A DNA stretch of 64,000 nt from positions 1-64,000 of the forward strand of contig CAZSWT010000004.1 in NCBI GenBank assembly GCA_964611035.1. The letters are read 5' to 3'. The position numbers were made by a program, and so were the translations under genes. The stretch is from B33-G16 sp964611035. Lineage in GTDB: Bacteria; Desulfobacterota; DSM-4660; Desulfatiglandales; B25-G16. Below the pieces are notes generated by a model, which was not told where the DNA came from, did no database searches, and saw only the letters and a list, made by a program, of their open reading frames with translations. Each line of letters opens with the position of its first letter. The stretch's first letter is position 1. This document shows, in pieces, positions 35,298 to 45,045 of this stretch.

Positions 35298-36791
35298 ATG
35301 AAAAAATTTGACTGGCATAATAACCTCTTTGAGTCACTATCATTTCCAACCTTGATCCTTGCCCCTGATATGACCATTGTTGCAAACAATAAGAGATTTC
35401 TCAAGAGATATGGCTACAGCAAGAAAAAGCTCATAGGCGCAAAATGCTATCAGGTTCTTTATCAACATGAAGAACCCTGCCCTGAGTCATCTTGTCCTCT
35501 TCTCAATGTCCTACATAATAAAGAAGCGACTTCTTCCCTTAAAAAAACTACAGGTCCTAATGGAGGAGAGATATATGAAGACAGGGTATGCTCCCCTATT
35601 TTAAATAATAATGGAGACGTGGATTATATAATGGTAAGTTTAAGAGATATTACCAAAACCAAGCTCTTAGAAATAGAATCACAAAAAACCAGTGATTTTT
35701 TGGCGAATATTATTGCCAGTTCTGCATCTGCTATACTGGTTGCTGATATGAAGGGTGTAATCCTCCGCATGAATGAAAGCGCTCGCAAATTATTTGGCTA
35801 TACCGACAAGGTAGCTGTTGGGACAAGTATCGCCGAGTATCTATATACCCCGGGAGGCGCAAGGAGCGTAATGAAGAAACTCAGAAGCCCTGATTATGGT
35901 GGGGTTGGTAAACTCTTTACTACAGAGATGACAATAATTACTTCCTCAGGTGAAGAGATACCTGTTGAGATGACAGCCTCCATAATCTACCAGGATGGTA
36001 AGGAGGTTGCAACCATGGGTATCTATAATGACCTGAGAGCAAAGATAGAGATAGAAAAGAAATTAAAAGAGGCCGAACAAATTAAATTGGAGCAATCGAA
36101 CAAAATGGCCTCGTTAGGTCAACTGGCTGCAGGGGTGGCACATGAAATAAATAATCCGCTGAGTGGGATATTGATTGATTCCAGTTTGATCTACGAGGAG
36201 CTTGACGAAGATAGCACTATCAAGAATGATATACAAAATATTATTGTTGATACTCACCGGTGCAAGGACATTGTGAAAAATCTTCTTGCGTATTCAAGGC
36301 AAGCAGAGTTCAAGGAAGAAATCCTGGATATGAATAATGTAATAGAGCAGACCTTTGATCTTCTTGAACACCATGCCCTTTTGCAAAATATTACGATACA
36401 CAAAGAATTTTCTCCATCTATGCTAATGTGTAAAGGTGACAAAAATAAACTTATTCAGGTTTTTACTAACATCATAATAAATGCTGCACACGCTATTACC
36501 GGCAAGGGAGATATCACAATACGTACCAGCAGGGATAAGCCAAAAGGAAAAATCTATATTGAATTTAGCGATACAGGATGTGGCATCCCAGAAGTAGTCC
36601 TTCCAAGAATCTTTGACCACTTCTTTACCACTAAAGAAGAAGGCAAGGGGACTGGACTGGGTTTGGGTACTGTGAAAAGCATAGTTCAAAAGCATAGAGG
36701 AAAGATAAAGGTCAAGGAAACAAGCCCTAAAGGCACAACCTTTCTAATAGAGCTACCTCTGTTTAAAGTAACGGAAAATACCCCTTTGTAA
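35298..36791 (+). CDS. Histidine kinase with two PAS domains, Cys-rich first PAS
   Basis: 497 aa, cytoplasmic. PAS1 about 8-118 contains CYQVLYQHEEPCPESSCPL (C50, C61, C66), a probable metal or redox site like that in the kinase at 31645. PAS2 132-246. HisKA phospho-His282 (GVAHEINNPLSG), then HATPase with NIIINAAHAI, DTGCGI and GTGLGLGTVKSI. Fourth gene of the operon. Confidence 0.92.
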   Translation: MKKFDWHNNLFESLSFPTLILAPDMTIVANNKRFLKRYGYSKKKLIGAKCYQVLYQHEEPCPESSCPLLNVLHNKEATSSLKKTTGPNGGEIYEDRVCSPILNNNGDVDYIMVSLRDITKTKLLEIESQKTSDFLANIIASSASAILVADMKGVILRMNESARKLFGYTDKVAVGTSIAEYLYTPGGARSVMKKLRSPDYGGVGKLFTTEMTIITSSGEEIPVEMTASIIYQDGKEVATMGIYNDLRAKIEIEKKLKEAEQIKLEQSNKMASLGQLAAGVAHEINNPLSGILIDSSLIYEELDEDSTIKNDIQNIIVDTHRCKDIVKNLLAYSRQAEFKEEILDMNNVIEQTFDLLEHHALLQNITIHKEFSPSMLMCKGDKNKLIQVFTNIIINAAHAITGKGDITIRTSRDKPKGKIYIEFSDTGCGIPEVVLPRIFDHFFTTKEEGKGTGLGLGTVKSIVQKHRGKIKVKETSPKGTTFLIELPLFKVTENTPL

Positions 36792-36806
36792 AAGGAGAAT
36801 TTATTT

Positions 36807-38273
36807 ATGGCCCTTATAGAAGACCAGACATATCAACCGACAGTACTGGTGATTGATGATGAAAAACGAATACGTGAAGGATGCTATAAGATACTCACAA
36901 AAGAGAACTGCCTGGTTGAGATGGCCGAAAACGGAGAAATGGGGCTAAGAATGCTTGATGAGAAACATTACGATATTATCCTTACAGATTTGATGATGCC
37001 AGGTATAGGAGGAATGGAGGTTTTAGCTAAGGTTCGTGAGCAACATCCTGATTCTGTTTCAATCGTGATTACTGGTTTTGCAACCCTGGAACACTCTATC
37101 GAGGCAATGAAAAAGGGTGCCTTCGATTTTATACCCAAACCTTTTACACCAGATCAGTTGAGAGTTGTAGTCAGCAAGGCTGTTAAAATGACGAGAACCC
37201 TGCAAGATATTGCCACAGAAAAAACACGCCTTAAAACCATAGTAAACTATTTAGCTGGTGGCGTACTGGTAACTGATAAAAGCAAAAATATTATACTCTA
37301 TAATCCTACCTTACTGAAAATGTTAGGGTACGGGGGGGATGCCCTCGATGATCAACCGCTCAGTGCCTTAAGTAAAGATGAAAAATTGACTGGGATTATA
37401 GATGGTATCCTTGCATTGAATAAAGGTGAGTTCAAAATTCTGAACGCTGAGATAGAACCACATGAAAGAGGAGAAGAGCCATCAAATCAATTATATCTAA
37501 GGGCCCAGGCAGTACCCTTCCGGAACAGATCAGGAGAGATCCTGGGTTCTGTAACAATCATCGATGATATAACCCATCTAAAACTATTAGATGAAATGAA
37601 GTCCGCCTTTGTTAACATGGTCTCCCACGAGATCAGAAGTCCTCTTACTACTATTTTAAGTCAGATCAAAATCCTCATGGATGGGCTGGCAGGCGAGTTA
37701 GGTCCTAAACAAGAAGATATACTTGGTAAAATGTCACGGAAGGTTAACGGTCTTGTTGAATTATCCAATGAACTCCTTGACCTTTCCCGGATAGAGGCAG
37801 GATTGATAGTTCAGGATAAGCAACCAGTGCAATTGATGGATATCCTCGAGGGTTTAGTGGAATTTATACAGGCCAGGGCAAAGGAGAAAAACATTTCCCT
37901 AACCCTAAAAAAGACCAATCTACCCCTTATTAATGCAGACATGAAAAGTATGGAGGAAGTTTTTAGCAATCTTATCACCAATGCTATCATCTATACCCCG
38001 GAAGGGGGGAAGGTAGATGTAATGGGGGACGTTAAGGGAGATTTTGTGAGTATAAGTGTCAGTGATACCGGCTATGGTATCGCACCTGATGAGATACCTC
38101 GGATCTTTGATAAATTTTATCGGGCAAAAACTGAAAAAACTCGAAATATTGTGGGAACAGGCCTTGGCCTTCCTATTGTAAAGAGCATTGTGGAGGCCCA
38201 CAACGGAACTGTTAAGGTAGAGAGTGAAGAAGGAGTCGGATCCACCTTTTATGTCCGTCTTCCAATATCATGA
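36807..38273 (+). CDS. Hybrid receiver-PAS-histidine kinase
   Basis: 488 aa. Receiver 10-125 with Asp61 (YDIILTDLMMPGIGGME) and Lys in IPKPFTPDQL. PAS about 140-255. HisKA with phospho-His274 (NMVSHEIRSPL). HATPase with NLITNAIIYTPEGG, DTGYGI and GTGLGLPIVKSIV. The N-terminal receiver could take phosphate from the upstream kinase or control this one. Last gene of the operon; 15 bases separate it from the previous gene. Confidence 0.92.
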   Translation: MALIEDQTYQPTVLVIDDEKRIREGCYKILTKENCLVEMAENGEMGLRMLDEKHYDIILTDLMMPGIGGMEVLAKVREQHPDSVSIVITGFATLEHSIEAMKKGAFDFIPKPFTPDQLRVVVSKAVKMTRTLQDIATEKTRLKTIVNYLAGGVLVTDKSKNIILYNPTLLKMLGYGGDALDDQPLSALSKDEKLTGIIDGILALNKGEFKILNAEIEPHERGEEPSNQLYLRAQAVPFRNRSGEILGSVTIIDDITHLKLLDEMKSAFVNMVSHEIRSPLTTILSQIKILMDGLAGELGPKQEDILGKMSRKVNGLVELSNELLDLSRIEAGLIVQDKQPVQLMDILEGLVEFIQARAKEKNISLTLKKTNLPLINADMKSMEEVFSNLITNAIIYTPEGGKVDVMGDVKGDFVSISVSDTGYGIAPDEIPRIFDKFYRAKTEKTRNIVGTGLGLPIVKSIVEAHNGTVKVESEEGVGSTFYVRLPIS

Positions 38274-38382
38274 GCCTGAGATTACATTAAGTGCAATACA
38301 TACAACCAAGAGCATCCATGGATAAATAACTAACTTACCATTGTGGAAAGGTTATTTATACATGTCTGATTATTCCTGTTTG

Positions 38383-38604
38383 CTATGATTTTTGTTTTAT
38401 CTCACCTGTAGCTGCTCTTTCAAGTCGATAGCGCTTCTCGCTCTTTCTGCAAAGCTCCCATATAATACACGATTGTCTATATTTACAATAGGTGCATGGA
38501 TCTGTACATGCCTCACAATTATCTAAACATTCCTGACAATATCCAATTCCCATCTTCTGGCATGCCACCCTTGCTTCTCTATCGGGGTGATAACGGCATT
38601 TCAT
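38383..38604 (-). CDS. Small Cys-rich B-box-like zinc-binding protein
   Basis: 73 aa with 11 Cys. The first half, CRYHPDREARVACQKMGIGY, then CQECLDNCEAC, resembles a B-box-type zinc ribbon; further Cys are in CTYCKYRQSC. Small proteins of this kind are common in Desulfobacterota. It is 21 bases downstream of the acetyltransferase gene on the same strand. Function unknown. Confidence 0.7.
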   Translation of the reverse strand: MKCRYHPDREARVACQKMGIGYCQECLDNCEACTDPCTYCKYRQSCIIWELCRKSEKRYRLERAATGEIKQKS

Positions 38605-38625
38605 AATAGGATCACCGTAATATAT

Positions 38626-39135
38626 CTACATGATTCTCCTAAATTCATAATCACTTAACCTATCAGCCTTTGGCGTCTCTTTTGTAATATCAATTTCAAG
38701 ATAAATACGGTTTCCTTGCCTGAAGCCTATTTTCTCAAAAAAGGGCAATTGCATATTATCAGACAGCGAAACGATAGTATAAACGGTATCTACATCTAAT
38801 TTCAAAAATCGTTTTCTGTAATCATCAAATAAGGCTCTTGCAACTCCCTTATGATGATAATCTGGATGCACGCCTATGGTATGGATCCACCCCATATTTT
38901 CTGGCATTCCAAACTCCCTTGAGCCAATATCGCCCAGGATAAAACCTATCACATTTCCTTCAATCTCGGCTACACATGAACCTAAAAATCGTCCCTCTTT
39001 ATTCTTTTGAAGTTCCCTTTTCCAATATCCTTCCCTTTTTATACCAAGGTTTTTCTCTTCTATCTCAACTATTGCATCTACATCGGATTCCTTTATGCCC
39101 CTAATTACTATTTTTGATAAATCAAAATCCTCCAT
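38626..39135 (-). CDS. GNAT-family N-acetyltransferase
   Basis: 169 aa. The acetyl-CoA motif A is IHTIGVHPDYHHKGVARALF (Q/R-x-x-G-x-A form HHKGVA), followed by motif B NMQLPFFEKIGF. Substrate unknown; RimI-like enzymes acetylate proteins or small molecules. GGAGGAAAAATT precedes the ATG. Confidence 0.88.
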   Translation of the reverse strand: MEDFDLSKIVIRGIKESDVDAIVEIEEKNLGIKREGYWKRELQKNKEGRFLGSCVAEIEGNVIGFILGDIGSREFGMPENMGWIHTIGVHPDYHHKGVARALFDDYRKRFLKLDVDTVYTIVSLSDNMQLPFFEKIGFRQGNRIYLEIDITKETPKADRLSDYEFRRIM

Positions 39136-39349
39136 AATTTTTCCTCCATATTTTGAGTATATAGAAAAAAATATAATGAACTAACCCGCCGCAATCAGTG
39201 GGCCATCCTCCCAAAAAACTAAGCGGGAAAAAGAGCATTGGGATGTCTTTTTCTATTATGGAAATATAAGTGAAATGGGCTTGTATGTCAAAAGAAAATT
39301 GTCCACGATTTATGCCGTTATCAGGTTAGGTTACCGAGAAGATGCTTAA

Positions 39350-40387
39350 TTAAAATACATGAACTGCAGAGGCTTTGAAAGAGATATAAACTGGGATTCC
39401 CTCTTCCAGGCCAAGTTCGATAAGAGCCCCCTTTGTTATCAGGCCTTTAAAGGAAACATCCTTTATTTGTACATCAATCTCATAATAAAACCCCTGATTG
39501 TCGATTTGTGTGATCATTCCTGAATAGTTATTTCTCATGCTTGAGGAAAATTTATTCCTGCTTATAACGATATCTTCAGACCTGACTGCCAAATATTGTG
39601 AAGAGGGGTCAACTATTCGGCCTATTTCAATCTTTAATCCTGATACCACAGCATATGTTTCGTTAAAAGAGGCCTTAAAAAGGTTTTTCATCCCTACAAA
39701 ATCAGCAACAAAAGGGGAGGCCGGTTTTTCAAAGATTTCTTTCACCTGACCTGTCTGTTCAATGCGGCCTTTATTCATCACTGCTGCTCGTCCTGCCAAC
39801 GATAGTACCTCAACAAAATCATGGGTTACCATTAAGAAAGTAGTATTAGAAGATTGATGAAGCCTCTTGAGGGCATTTCTAACTTCTTCCCTGAAATTGG
39901 GATCCAGTGCAGAAAGAGGTTCATCAAGGAGAAGCACTCTGGGTTCGATCATCAAGGCCCTTGCCAGGGCTACACGTTGCTTTTCGCCGCCGCTTAAGTT
40001 AACAGGAAAGCGCTGTTTCAGGCCGAAAAGATTCAATACTTCAAGCAAGCGATCAAGCCTTTTTTCTGCCTGAGTCTTATCTATCCTGTGAAAGTATAGA
40101 CCATATTTGATATTTTCAAGAACCGTGAGATGAGGGAAAAGAGCATAATCCTGGTAGACAATACTAATGCCCCGTTTTTCAGGGGGTAACCCGGTGATTT
40201 CCCTTTCTCCAATAAGAATTTTACCACTCATTAAGGGGATCAGACCCGCTATTGCCTCTAAAAGCACAGTCTTACCTGCCCCGGTGGGACCCATGAGAAT
40301 GAAGAATTCGTTTTCCTCCACGCTCAGGTTAATATCGCGGAGTTTAAATTCCTTCAGGTTAATGTTGAGATCCTGTATCTTGATCAT
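39350..40387 (-). CDS. wtpC: Tungstate/molybdate ABC transporter ATPase
   Basis: 345 aa from ATG 40387. This start is chosen because it overlaps the permease stop as ATGA; the open frame extends further upstream without family support. Walker A GPTGAGKT, signature LSGGEKQR, Walker B VLLLDEPLSALDP, H-loop VTHDF. A C-terminal TOBE-like segment (YLAVRSEDIVIS) may sense oxyanion. Third gene of the wtpABC operon. Confidence 0.9.
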   Translation of the reverse strand: MIKIQDLNINLKEFKLRDINLSVEENEFFILMGPTGAGKTVLLEAIAGLIPLMSGKILIGEREITGLPPEKRGISIVYQDYALFPHLTVLENIKYGLYFHRIDKTQAEKRLDRLLEVLNLFGLKQRFPVNLSGGEKQRVALARALMIEPRVLLLDEPLSALDPNFREEVRNALKRLHQSSNTTFLMVTHDFVEVLSLAGRAAVMNKGRIEQTGQVKEIFEKPASPFVADFVGMKNLFKASFNETYAVVSGLKIEIGRIVDPSSQYLAVRSEDIVISRNKFSSSMRNNYSGMITQIDNQGFYYEIDVQIKDVSFKGLITKGALIELGLEEGIPVYISFKASAVHVF

Positions 40388-41166
40388 GTTTCTTTTCTGT
40401 TTCCTGAGGTAAGAATTCGGAGTATCAGGAAAAGTAGCAGGGAAATCGACACGAGCCACACTGCAACGGGCTGAGAATATTTTAGGCCATATGCCTCGAA
40501 GCGTTCATAGATCATGACCGGGGCAATCATGGGGTGGTAGGCAACGATTACCACTGCCCCGAATTCACTGATGGCCCGGGCGCTGCACATGATAAGGCCA
40601 ATAAGCATGCTCCGCCATGCAAGGGGAAAGGTGATACGGAAAAAGGTGCTGGACATAGAGGCGCCGAGGCTCCGCGATACCTTTTCCAGACGGGGTGAAA
40701 TCCCCTCGAAACCGGCTTTTGTGGCATTCAGGTAGAAGGGGATGCCCACAAAGGTCAATACGGTGATAATGCCAGTGACACTCCCCATAATCCGTATCCC
40801 GAGCTCGCTCAAAATCTGGCCGATCCAGTGATTTTTCCCTGCTACGCTCAGGATGGCAATGCCAACCACAGGATGGGGGATGGCGATAGGCAGATCAATG
40901 ATGCTTTCCACCAGCCTCTTTCCTCTAAAGGAGCTTCGGGCCAGGAGATAGGCGAGGGGCGTTCCCAGAACAAAGGAAATCAAGGCGGCCAATCCAGCCG
41001 TGTAAATACTCAGCCAGATTGATCGCACAACATCCTTATCCTTGATTGTCTCCTTGAGCATTGAAAGAGAAGGAGCAGTCATCATTTCGATCAAGGGGAG
41101 AAGGATAAAGGCCATGATCACCAGGCCACACGAGATACTAATCCAGAAAAACGGCTCACGTCTCAT
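40384..41166 (-). CDS. wtpB: Tungstate/molybdate ABC transporter permease
   Basis: 260 aa with about six membrane segments (VIMAFILLPLIEMM first, VWLVSISLLLFLILRIL last). The EAA loop is EKVSRSLGASMSSTFFRITF, which contacts the ATPase. ModB/WtpB family. It follows the binding-protein gene by 17 bases and overlaps the ATPase gene by 4. Confidence 0.9.
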   Translation of the reverse strand: MRREPFFWISISCGLVIMAFILLPLIEMMTAPSLSMLKETIKDKDVVRSIWLSIYTAGLAALISFVLGTPLAYLLARSSFRGKRLVESIIDLPIAIPHPVVGIAILSVAGKNHWIGQILSELGIRIMGSVTGIITVLTFVGIPFYLNATKAGFEGISPRLEKVSRSLGASMSSTFFRITFPLAWRSMLIGLIMCSARAISEFGAVVIVAYHPMIAPVMIYERFEAYGLKYSQPVAVWLVSISLLLFLILRILTSGNRKET

Positions 41167-41183
41167 GATTCACCTCGTTCATT

Positions 41184-42170
41184 TTATTCTCGAACTTCAA
41201 CCAGATCTCGCAGCGATTTCGGAAGCCGTGCCTTCATTTCCGCTGTTGGAACCCTACATGGAATAAAGGGGGGTTGGCCCATCTCCTTGAGGATCTTTAG
41301 TCCCCCCTGCGGATCAAGCATATACTGCAGGAAGGCGATTGCTGCCTGAGTGTTAGGGGCGTTTTTCAGAAGGGTAATTCCGTAAGTGCATGACTTTCCC
41401 TTCTTCTTAAGAAAGGTTCCAGGTTTCTTTCCTGTGACCTTTGCAACGGCCTGCTTGTAGAAAGTATCATATTTATAATTTCCCAGGTTGATCTGGTCAG
41501 GGAGCTCCACGAATTTGAGTTCGTGCTGAACCGCAACTGACCGGTACTCCCATGCATAATCCATATTTCCTGTCTGAAGAAGGGCAACAAGCTCTACTGA
41601 TTTGGGCCTGATATTTGTCTTTGGACGATTATCAATAAGCCTTTGATACAGTCCTGGGATTTGATAGTATTTCTCTGCCAGCTGAAGGACCATTACTGAT
41701 CGATAACCGCAGGGATCAAGGTTGGGATCAGAATGTCCCCAGACGACGTCTTTTTTCAGAAGAATTTCATACCAGTTTTGGGCATTGATTTCTTTAGCAT
41801 ATTTACTTTTATTTGTATAGCAGAGCACCAGCCTGTTTGTGGCAAATCTGATATTCCAGTCAGCACATGCGGGAATGAGTAACTGATCGATGACTGTGTA
41901 ATCGGCCGATGCCATGATATCACAGGGTTTTTTAAGGTCCGTTATTTTTCGGGCGCATTTTCGACTTCCAGCCGCTTCCCGGATAATATCCATCTTTGGG
42001 TATCTGCCCTCAAATACCTTCTCCATTTTGGCAAAGGGAATTGTCAAACTCCCAGCATTGAAGATTATGATTTTTCCTGTAGTATCTCCAAAGGATTTAC
42101 CGCAAGGTAACAAAAGAACTATTGCAACTACTCCATACATTAACCATTTATATCCGCTTCTTTCTTTCAT
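41184..42170 (-). CDS. wtpA: Tungstate/molybdate-binding protein WtpA
   Basis: 328 aa from ATG 42170, chosen because GGAGGAACAT directly precedes it; an ATG four codons upstream lacks such a site. Signal peptide with VAIVLLLPCGKSFG, which may include a lipobox Cys. Ligand-site motifs FNAGSLTIPF and SDPNLDPCGYRSVM, and MDYAWEYRSVA near the end, are typical of WtpA/archaeal ModA. It supplies Mo or W for pterin enzymes such as formate dehydrogenases or aldehyde ferredoxin oxidoreductases. Confidence 0.92.
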   Translation of the reverse strand: MKERSGYKWLMYGVVAIVLLLPCGKSFGDTTGKIIIFNAGSLTIPFAKMEKVFEGRYPKMDIIREAAGSRKCARKITDLKKPCDIMASADYTVIDQLLIPACADWNIRFATNRLVLCYTNKSKYAKEINAQNWYEILLKKDVVWGHSDPNLDPCGYRSVMVLQLAEKYYQIPGLYQRLIDNRPKTNIRPKSVELVALLQTGNMDYAWEYRSVAVQHELKFVELPDQINLGNYKYDTFYKQAVAKVTGKKPGTFLKKKGKSCTYGITLLKNAPNTQAAIAFLQYMLDPQGGLKILKEMGQPPFIPCRVPTAEMKARLPKSLRDLVEVRE

Positions 42171-42379
42171 ATGTTCCTCCATTGTTAAGGTATAAAGTGA
42201 TTTTATGATTTGTATCTTTTTTGATATATGTATTATTTGACATAATTAAAATTCCCTGTCAATAAGAATTTTATAGATTAGCACAACAAATTTTACAGAA
42301 GTTACATGTATCTAATTTCTTCTTTACATCAAGAATTGGATAGGGGAGGATAAAAACTGAAAGTAAGCAAGGAAATTAA

Positions 42380-43192
42380 ATGGTCGAAAAGAAAATAAAC
42401 TTATTAACCATATTATTCTTTGAAAATCTACTTAAGTACAAAGAAATCAGGCATTTTGTATCAACTCGAAAAGGCGGCTTCAGTAAACCTCCATTTGATT
42501 CTCTTAATCTGGGACTTCATGTAGGAGATGATCCAGACAATGTCCTGAAAAATAGAAAGAGACTTGCCAATACCGTTGGAATAGCATTACGCCACTTTAC
42601 TATAGGCGAACAGATCCATTCCGGGAACGTTACTATCATATCCGAAGAGTCGAGAGGTAAGGGCAGCACGAATAAAAAAGAGGCAATCAATGTTACAGAT
42701 GCCATGGTGACAAATATAGCAGGTATTTGTCTGGTAATCCTTGTAGCTGACTGTGTTCCAGTGTTGTTTTTTGACCCAGTACAAAGGGCTATAGGGGTCG
42801 CCCATGCAGGGTGGAAGGGAACACTACAATTGATTGCGCAGAAAACTGTTATGGCTATGGAAAAGGCATTTGGCTCTATGGCAAAGGATATTGTAGTTGG
42901 CGTTGGACCATCTATAGGGCCATGCTGTTATAAGGTTGGGCCAGATATTATCTCTCAGGTAGAAATCATATTTCACACCAAGAAAGAGTATATACTCAAT
43001 GAATCAAAAAGTGGCGAGGGCTATTTTGACCTATGGAAGGCAAATTTAGATCAGCTTCTTCACGCAGGTATAGAGAGAAAAAATATCGAAATGGCAATGA
43101 CTTGTACATGCCATACTTCCGACCTATTTTTCTCTTTCCGGCATCAAAAAGGAGTTACAGGCAGATTTTGTGCAGGTATTACTCTCTTTTAA
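42380..43192 (+). CDS. pgeF: Laccase-domain protein PgeF/YfiH (purine nucleoside phosphorylase activity)
   Basis: 270 aa. Family motifs are all present: STRKGGFS, GEQIHSGNV, VADCVPVLFFDP, GVAHAGWKGT, GPSIGPCCYKVG and CTCHTSDLFFSFR. The His and Cys residues form the zinc site. YfiH proteins are linked to peptidoglycan editing and purine nucleoside cleavage. Single gene, divergent from wtpA. Confidence 0.93.
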   Translation: MVEKKINLLTILFFENLLKYKEIRHFVSTRKGGFSKPPFDSLNLGLHVGDDPDNVLKNRKRLANTVGIALRHFTIGEQIHSGNVTIISEESRGKGSTNKKEAINVTDAMVTNIAGICLVILVADCVPVLFFDPVQRAIGVAHAGWKGTLQLIAQKTVMAMEKAFGSMAKDIVVGVGPSIGPCCYKVGPDIISQVEIIFHTKKEYILNESKSGEGYFDLWKANLDQLLHAGIERKNIEMAMTCTCHTSDLFFSFRHQKGVTGRFCAGITLF

Positions 43193-43435
43193 TTTCCCTT
43201 ACCCTAATCAAGATTGAGAATTGTTCTGAATCTTGAGGCCTTTGCTTATTTTATTTCTCCTCAGCAAATGACCCCGACGCTTCCTCTCGGCCATGAGACA
43301 TGTCGGCGAGCTCATGTCGAGTCGCTCAAGGCGGAATGGCGCTCCATGGTTATAAATGGGAGAAACTTATAAGTTACATACGAGTTTCATAAGCGACTAT
43401 TTTAATTGCTAATTGCTAATTTTAAATTTAGTTTC

Positions 43436-44473
43436 TTAGGAGTATTGATCATATCTCAGTCCGGCCAAGATCGACTCGTCATAGAGCCTGGCTTCTATAT
43501 CAACCCCAAAAAAGTCTGCAACTGGTTTGAGGATCTCCGGACTATTCTTCCACACCGTGCGGCCTATATCCAAAACAACCTCAATCCCTTTTTTCGTCAT
43601 TTTTCCAAGGGGTTGACGACATGGCCCGACAGGCATTCCGAGAATCGACATCAGGGTCTTTGTGGCAAGGGGATTTCGTGCACGGCAAAGCACTTTTCCA
43701 TAGGGAGTATCCTCCTGGGTTTTTACAGTCACAATCCCGAATAAGGGTTTCAAAGCGATCATAAGTTTTTCTGCTTCAGCATGCTTACCTTCATTGAGGA
43801 GTGTGGTCATATCCTTGACTGCTTTGGGAGCTATGTTAGAGGCCACAGATATTACTCCGCTCGCCTTGATCATAGGATCAGTCATCATAGCAAAGGTCTT
43901 ATCATCATCACCAGAAAGAATTGTAAAGTCCTCCCCACAATATTCCCTGGTGCGTTTCATATTTTCTAGGTCTCCTGTAGCCTCTTTCACAGTGCTCATA
44001 TTGGAAAATTGGGTATGGAGTATGGCGAGATCTTCAGGGAGAAGCTGTGCACCAGTACGCCCCGGGATAACATAAGGGATGATCTGAATCTGCGGAAACA
44101 TTTTTGCTACAGGGGCAACATACTCCCTGCGAATTTCAAGGGAACTTGGACCATTATAGTAAGGGTCTACCAGTAGAGCTGCATCAACGCCTGCATGCAC
44201 TGCGTGCTGCGTGCTTTCCATGGTTTCCTGGGTATTGTTACTTCCTGTCCCTGCAATAGATTGGCACCTTGCCTTACTTTTTTCAGCCACTACTTCGACT
44301 ACCTTGTTGTGTTCTTCCCATGTCAATGTCGGGCTCTCACCTGTCGTACCAACAGCGAGTATCCCGCTTACACCGCCTTCTATCTGAAATTCCACCAATT
44401 TTTCCAGACCCTCGTAATCTACCTCATGGTTTTTGAAAGGCGTCATCAGGGCCGTGTAATACCCACTAAACAT
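43436..44473 (-). CDS. dapA: 4-hydroxy-tetrahydrodipicolinate synthase family protein
   Basis: 345 aa, about 50 longer than typical DapA. TIM-barrel motifs are GTTGESPTL and the Schiff-base Lys in TVKEATGDLEN; the catalytic Tyr region reads IPYVIPGRTG rather than YNVPGRTG. The C-terminal extension after about residue 295 (KPVADFFGVDIEARLYDES) is unusual. A lysine riboswitch with terminator stands upstream, which strongly supports a role in lysine or diaminopimelate synthesis. AAAAAGGAGGTGCTACA precedes the ATG. Confidence 0.9.
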   Translation of the reverse strand: MFSGYYTALMTPFKNHEVDYEGLEKLVEFQIEGGVSGILAVGTTGESPTLTWEEHNKVVEVVAEKSKARCQSIAGTGSNNTQETMESTQHAVHAGVDAALLVDPYYNGPSSLEIRREYVAPVAKMFPQIQIIPYVIPGRTGAQLLPEDLAILHTQFSNMSTVKEATGDLENMKRTREYCGEDFTILSGDDDKTFAMMTDPMIKASGVISVASNIAPKAVKDMTTLLNEGKHAEAEKLMIALKPLFGIVTVKTQEDTPYGKVLCRARNPLATKTLMSILGMPVGPCRQPLGKMTKKGIEVVLDIGRTVWKNSPEILKPVADFFGVDIEARLYDESILAGLRYDQYS

Positions 44474-44505
44474 TGTAGCACCTCCTTTTTATTATTTGTT
44501 TCTCC

Positions 44506-44539
44506 TAAAAAAAAGCAGCTGGAGCACGCCCCAACTGCA
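44506..44539 (-). terminator. Riboswitch-controlled terminator
   Basis: On the minus strand GCAGTTGG pairs with CCAGCTGC, followed by eight T. It lies between the lysine aptamer and dapA. Confidence 0.85.
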
Positions 44540-44547
44540 ACCTCACC

Positions 44548-44731
44548 GAGAGAGCGCTCCACGAAAAAGGTCGTGACAGTACTGTGGATTTTATCCACAA
44601 TCCCAACCCGCTTGTGTAACAGGCTATCAGCAAGCTTCGGCGGTACACCCTTTTACCGCAAGATCATTATACGGGTCCTGCTCCCCTCTCTCACGACTAC
44701 TTATGAGCACCGCGCCTCAACTCTGGTTATA
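44548..44731 (-). ncRNA. Lysine riboswitch (L-box) of dapA
   Basis: Minus-strand landmarks match the L-box in order: GAGGCGCGGTGCTCATAAGTA, CCGCCGAAGCTTG, TACTGTCACGAC, TTCGTGGAGCGCTCTCTC. Comparable blocks occur in the Bacillus lysC leader. Lysine binding should favour the terminator at 44506-44539 and switch dapA off. Confidence 0.93.
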
Positions 44732-44735
44732 GATC

Positions 44736-44764
44736 ACCCTAAAACATGAAATGTCTCGTGTCAA
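44736..44764 (-). promoter_or_regulatory. Promoter of the lysine riboswitch-dapA transcript
   Basis: On the minus strand TTGACA (44764-44759), 17-bp spacer, TAGGGT (44741-44736). Transcription would start near 44729, right at the 5' edge of the aptamer. Confidence 0.65.
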
Positions 44765-45045
44765 GAGAAAAAGCCGCTTATTTTTACCCCTTAAAGCAAG
44801 CAGTTACTTTTATTGATCGATAGGGATTCTCGATGAATGTACGAATATCAAAAGACTCGGTTCATATTTATCATCGGTATTTATCCATAATGCTTATCAG
44901 CTTGAAAAACCACTTGCAATAAATAGTGTAAGCACCTATTATCGCTGCCTGGGGATAAGTATTCTTTTCCAAGTGAGAATTGATATACGATGTATGACCA
45001 TTTATTTAAGAGATTTACAACCTTTATCCTAACGGAGATTACGTT

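Noticed and set aside
39139..39230. Additional repeat copy near AACCCGCCGCAATC
   Set aside because: Only a short stretch with weak similarity to the GC modules; not enough to call a copy.
43255..43345. Small RNA gene suggested by a GACATG...CATGTC hairpin
   Set aside because: No promoter and no T-run; one isolated stem is not enough.
44195..44749. Open frame opposite dapA and the lysine riboswitch
   Set aside because: It runs antisense through the aptamer and the terminator; the RNA element explains the sequence.
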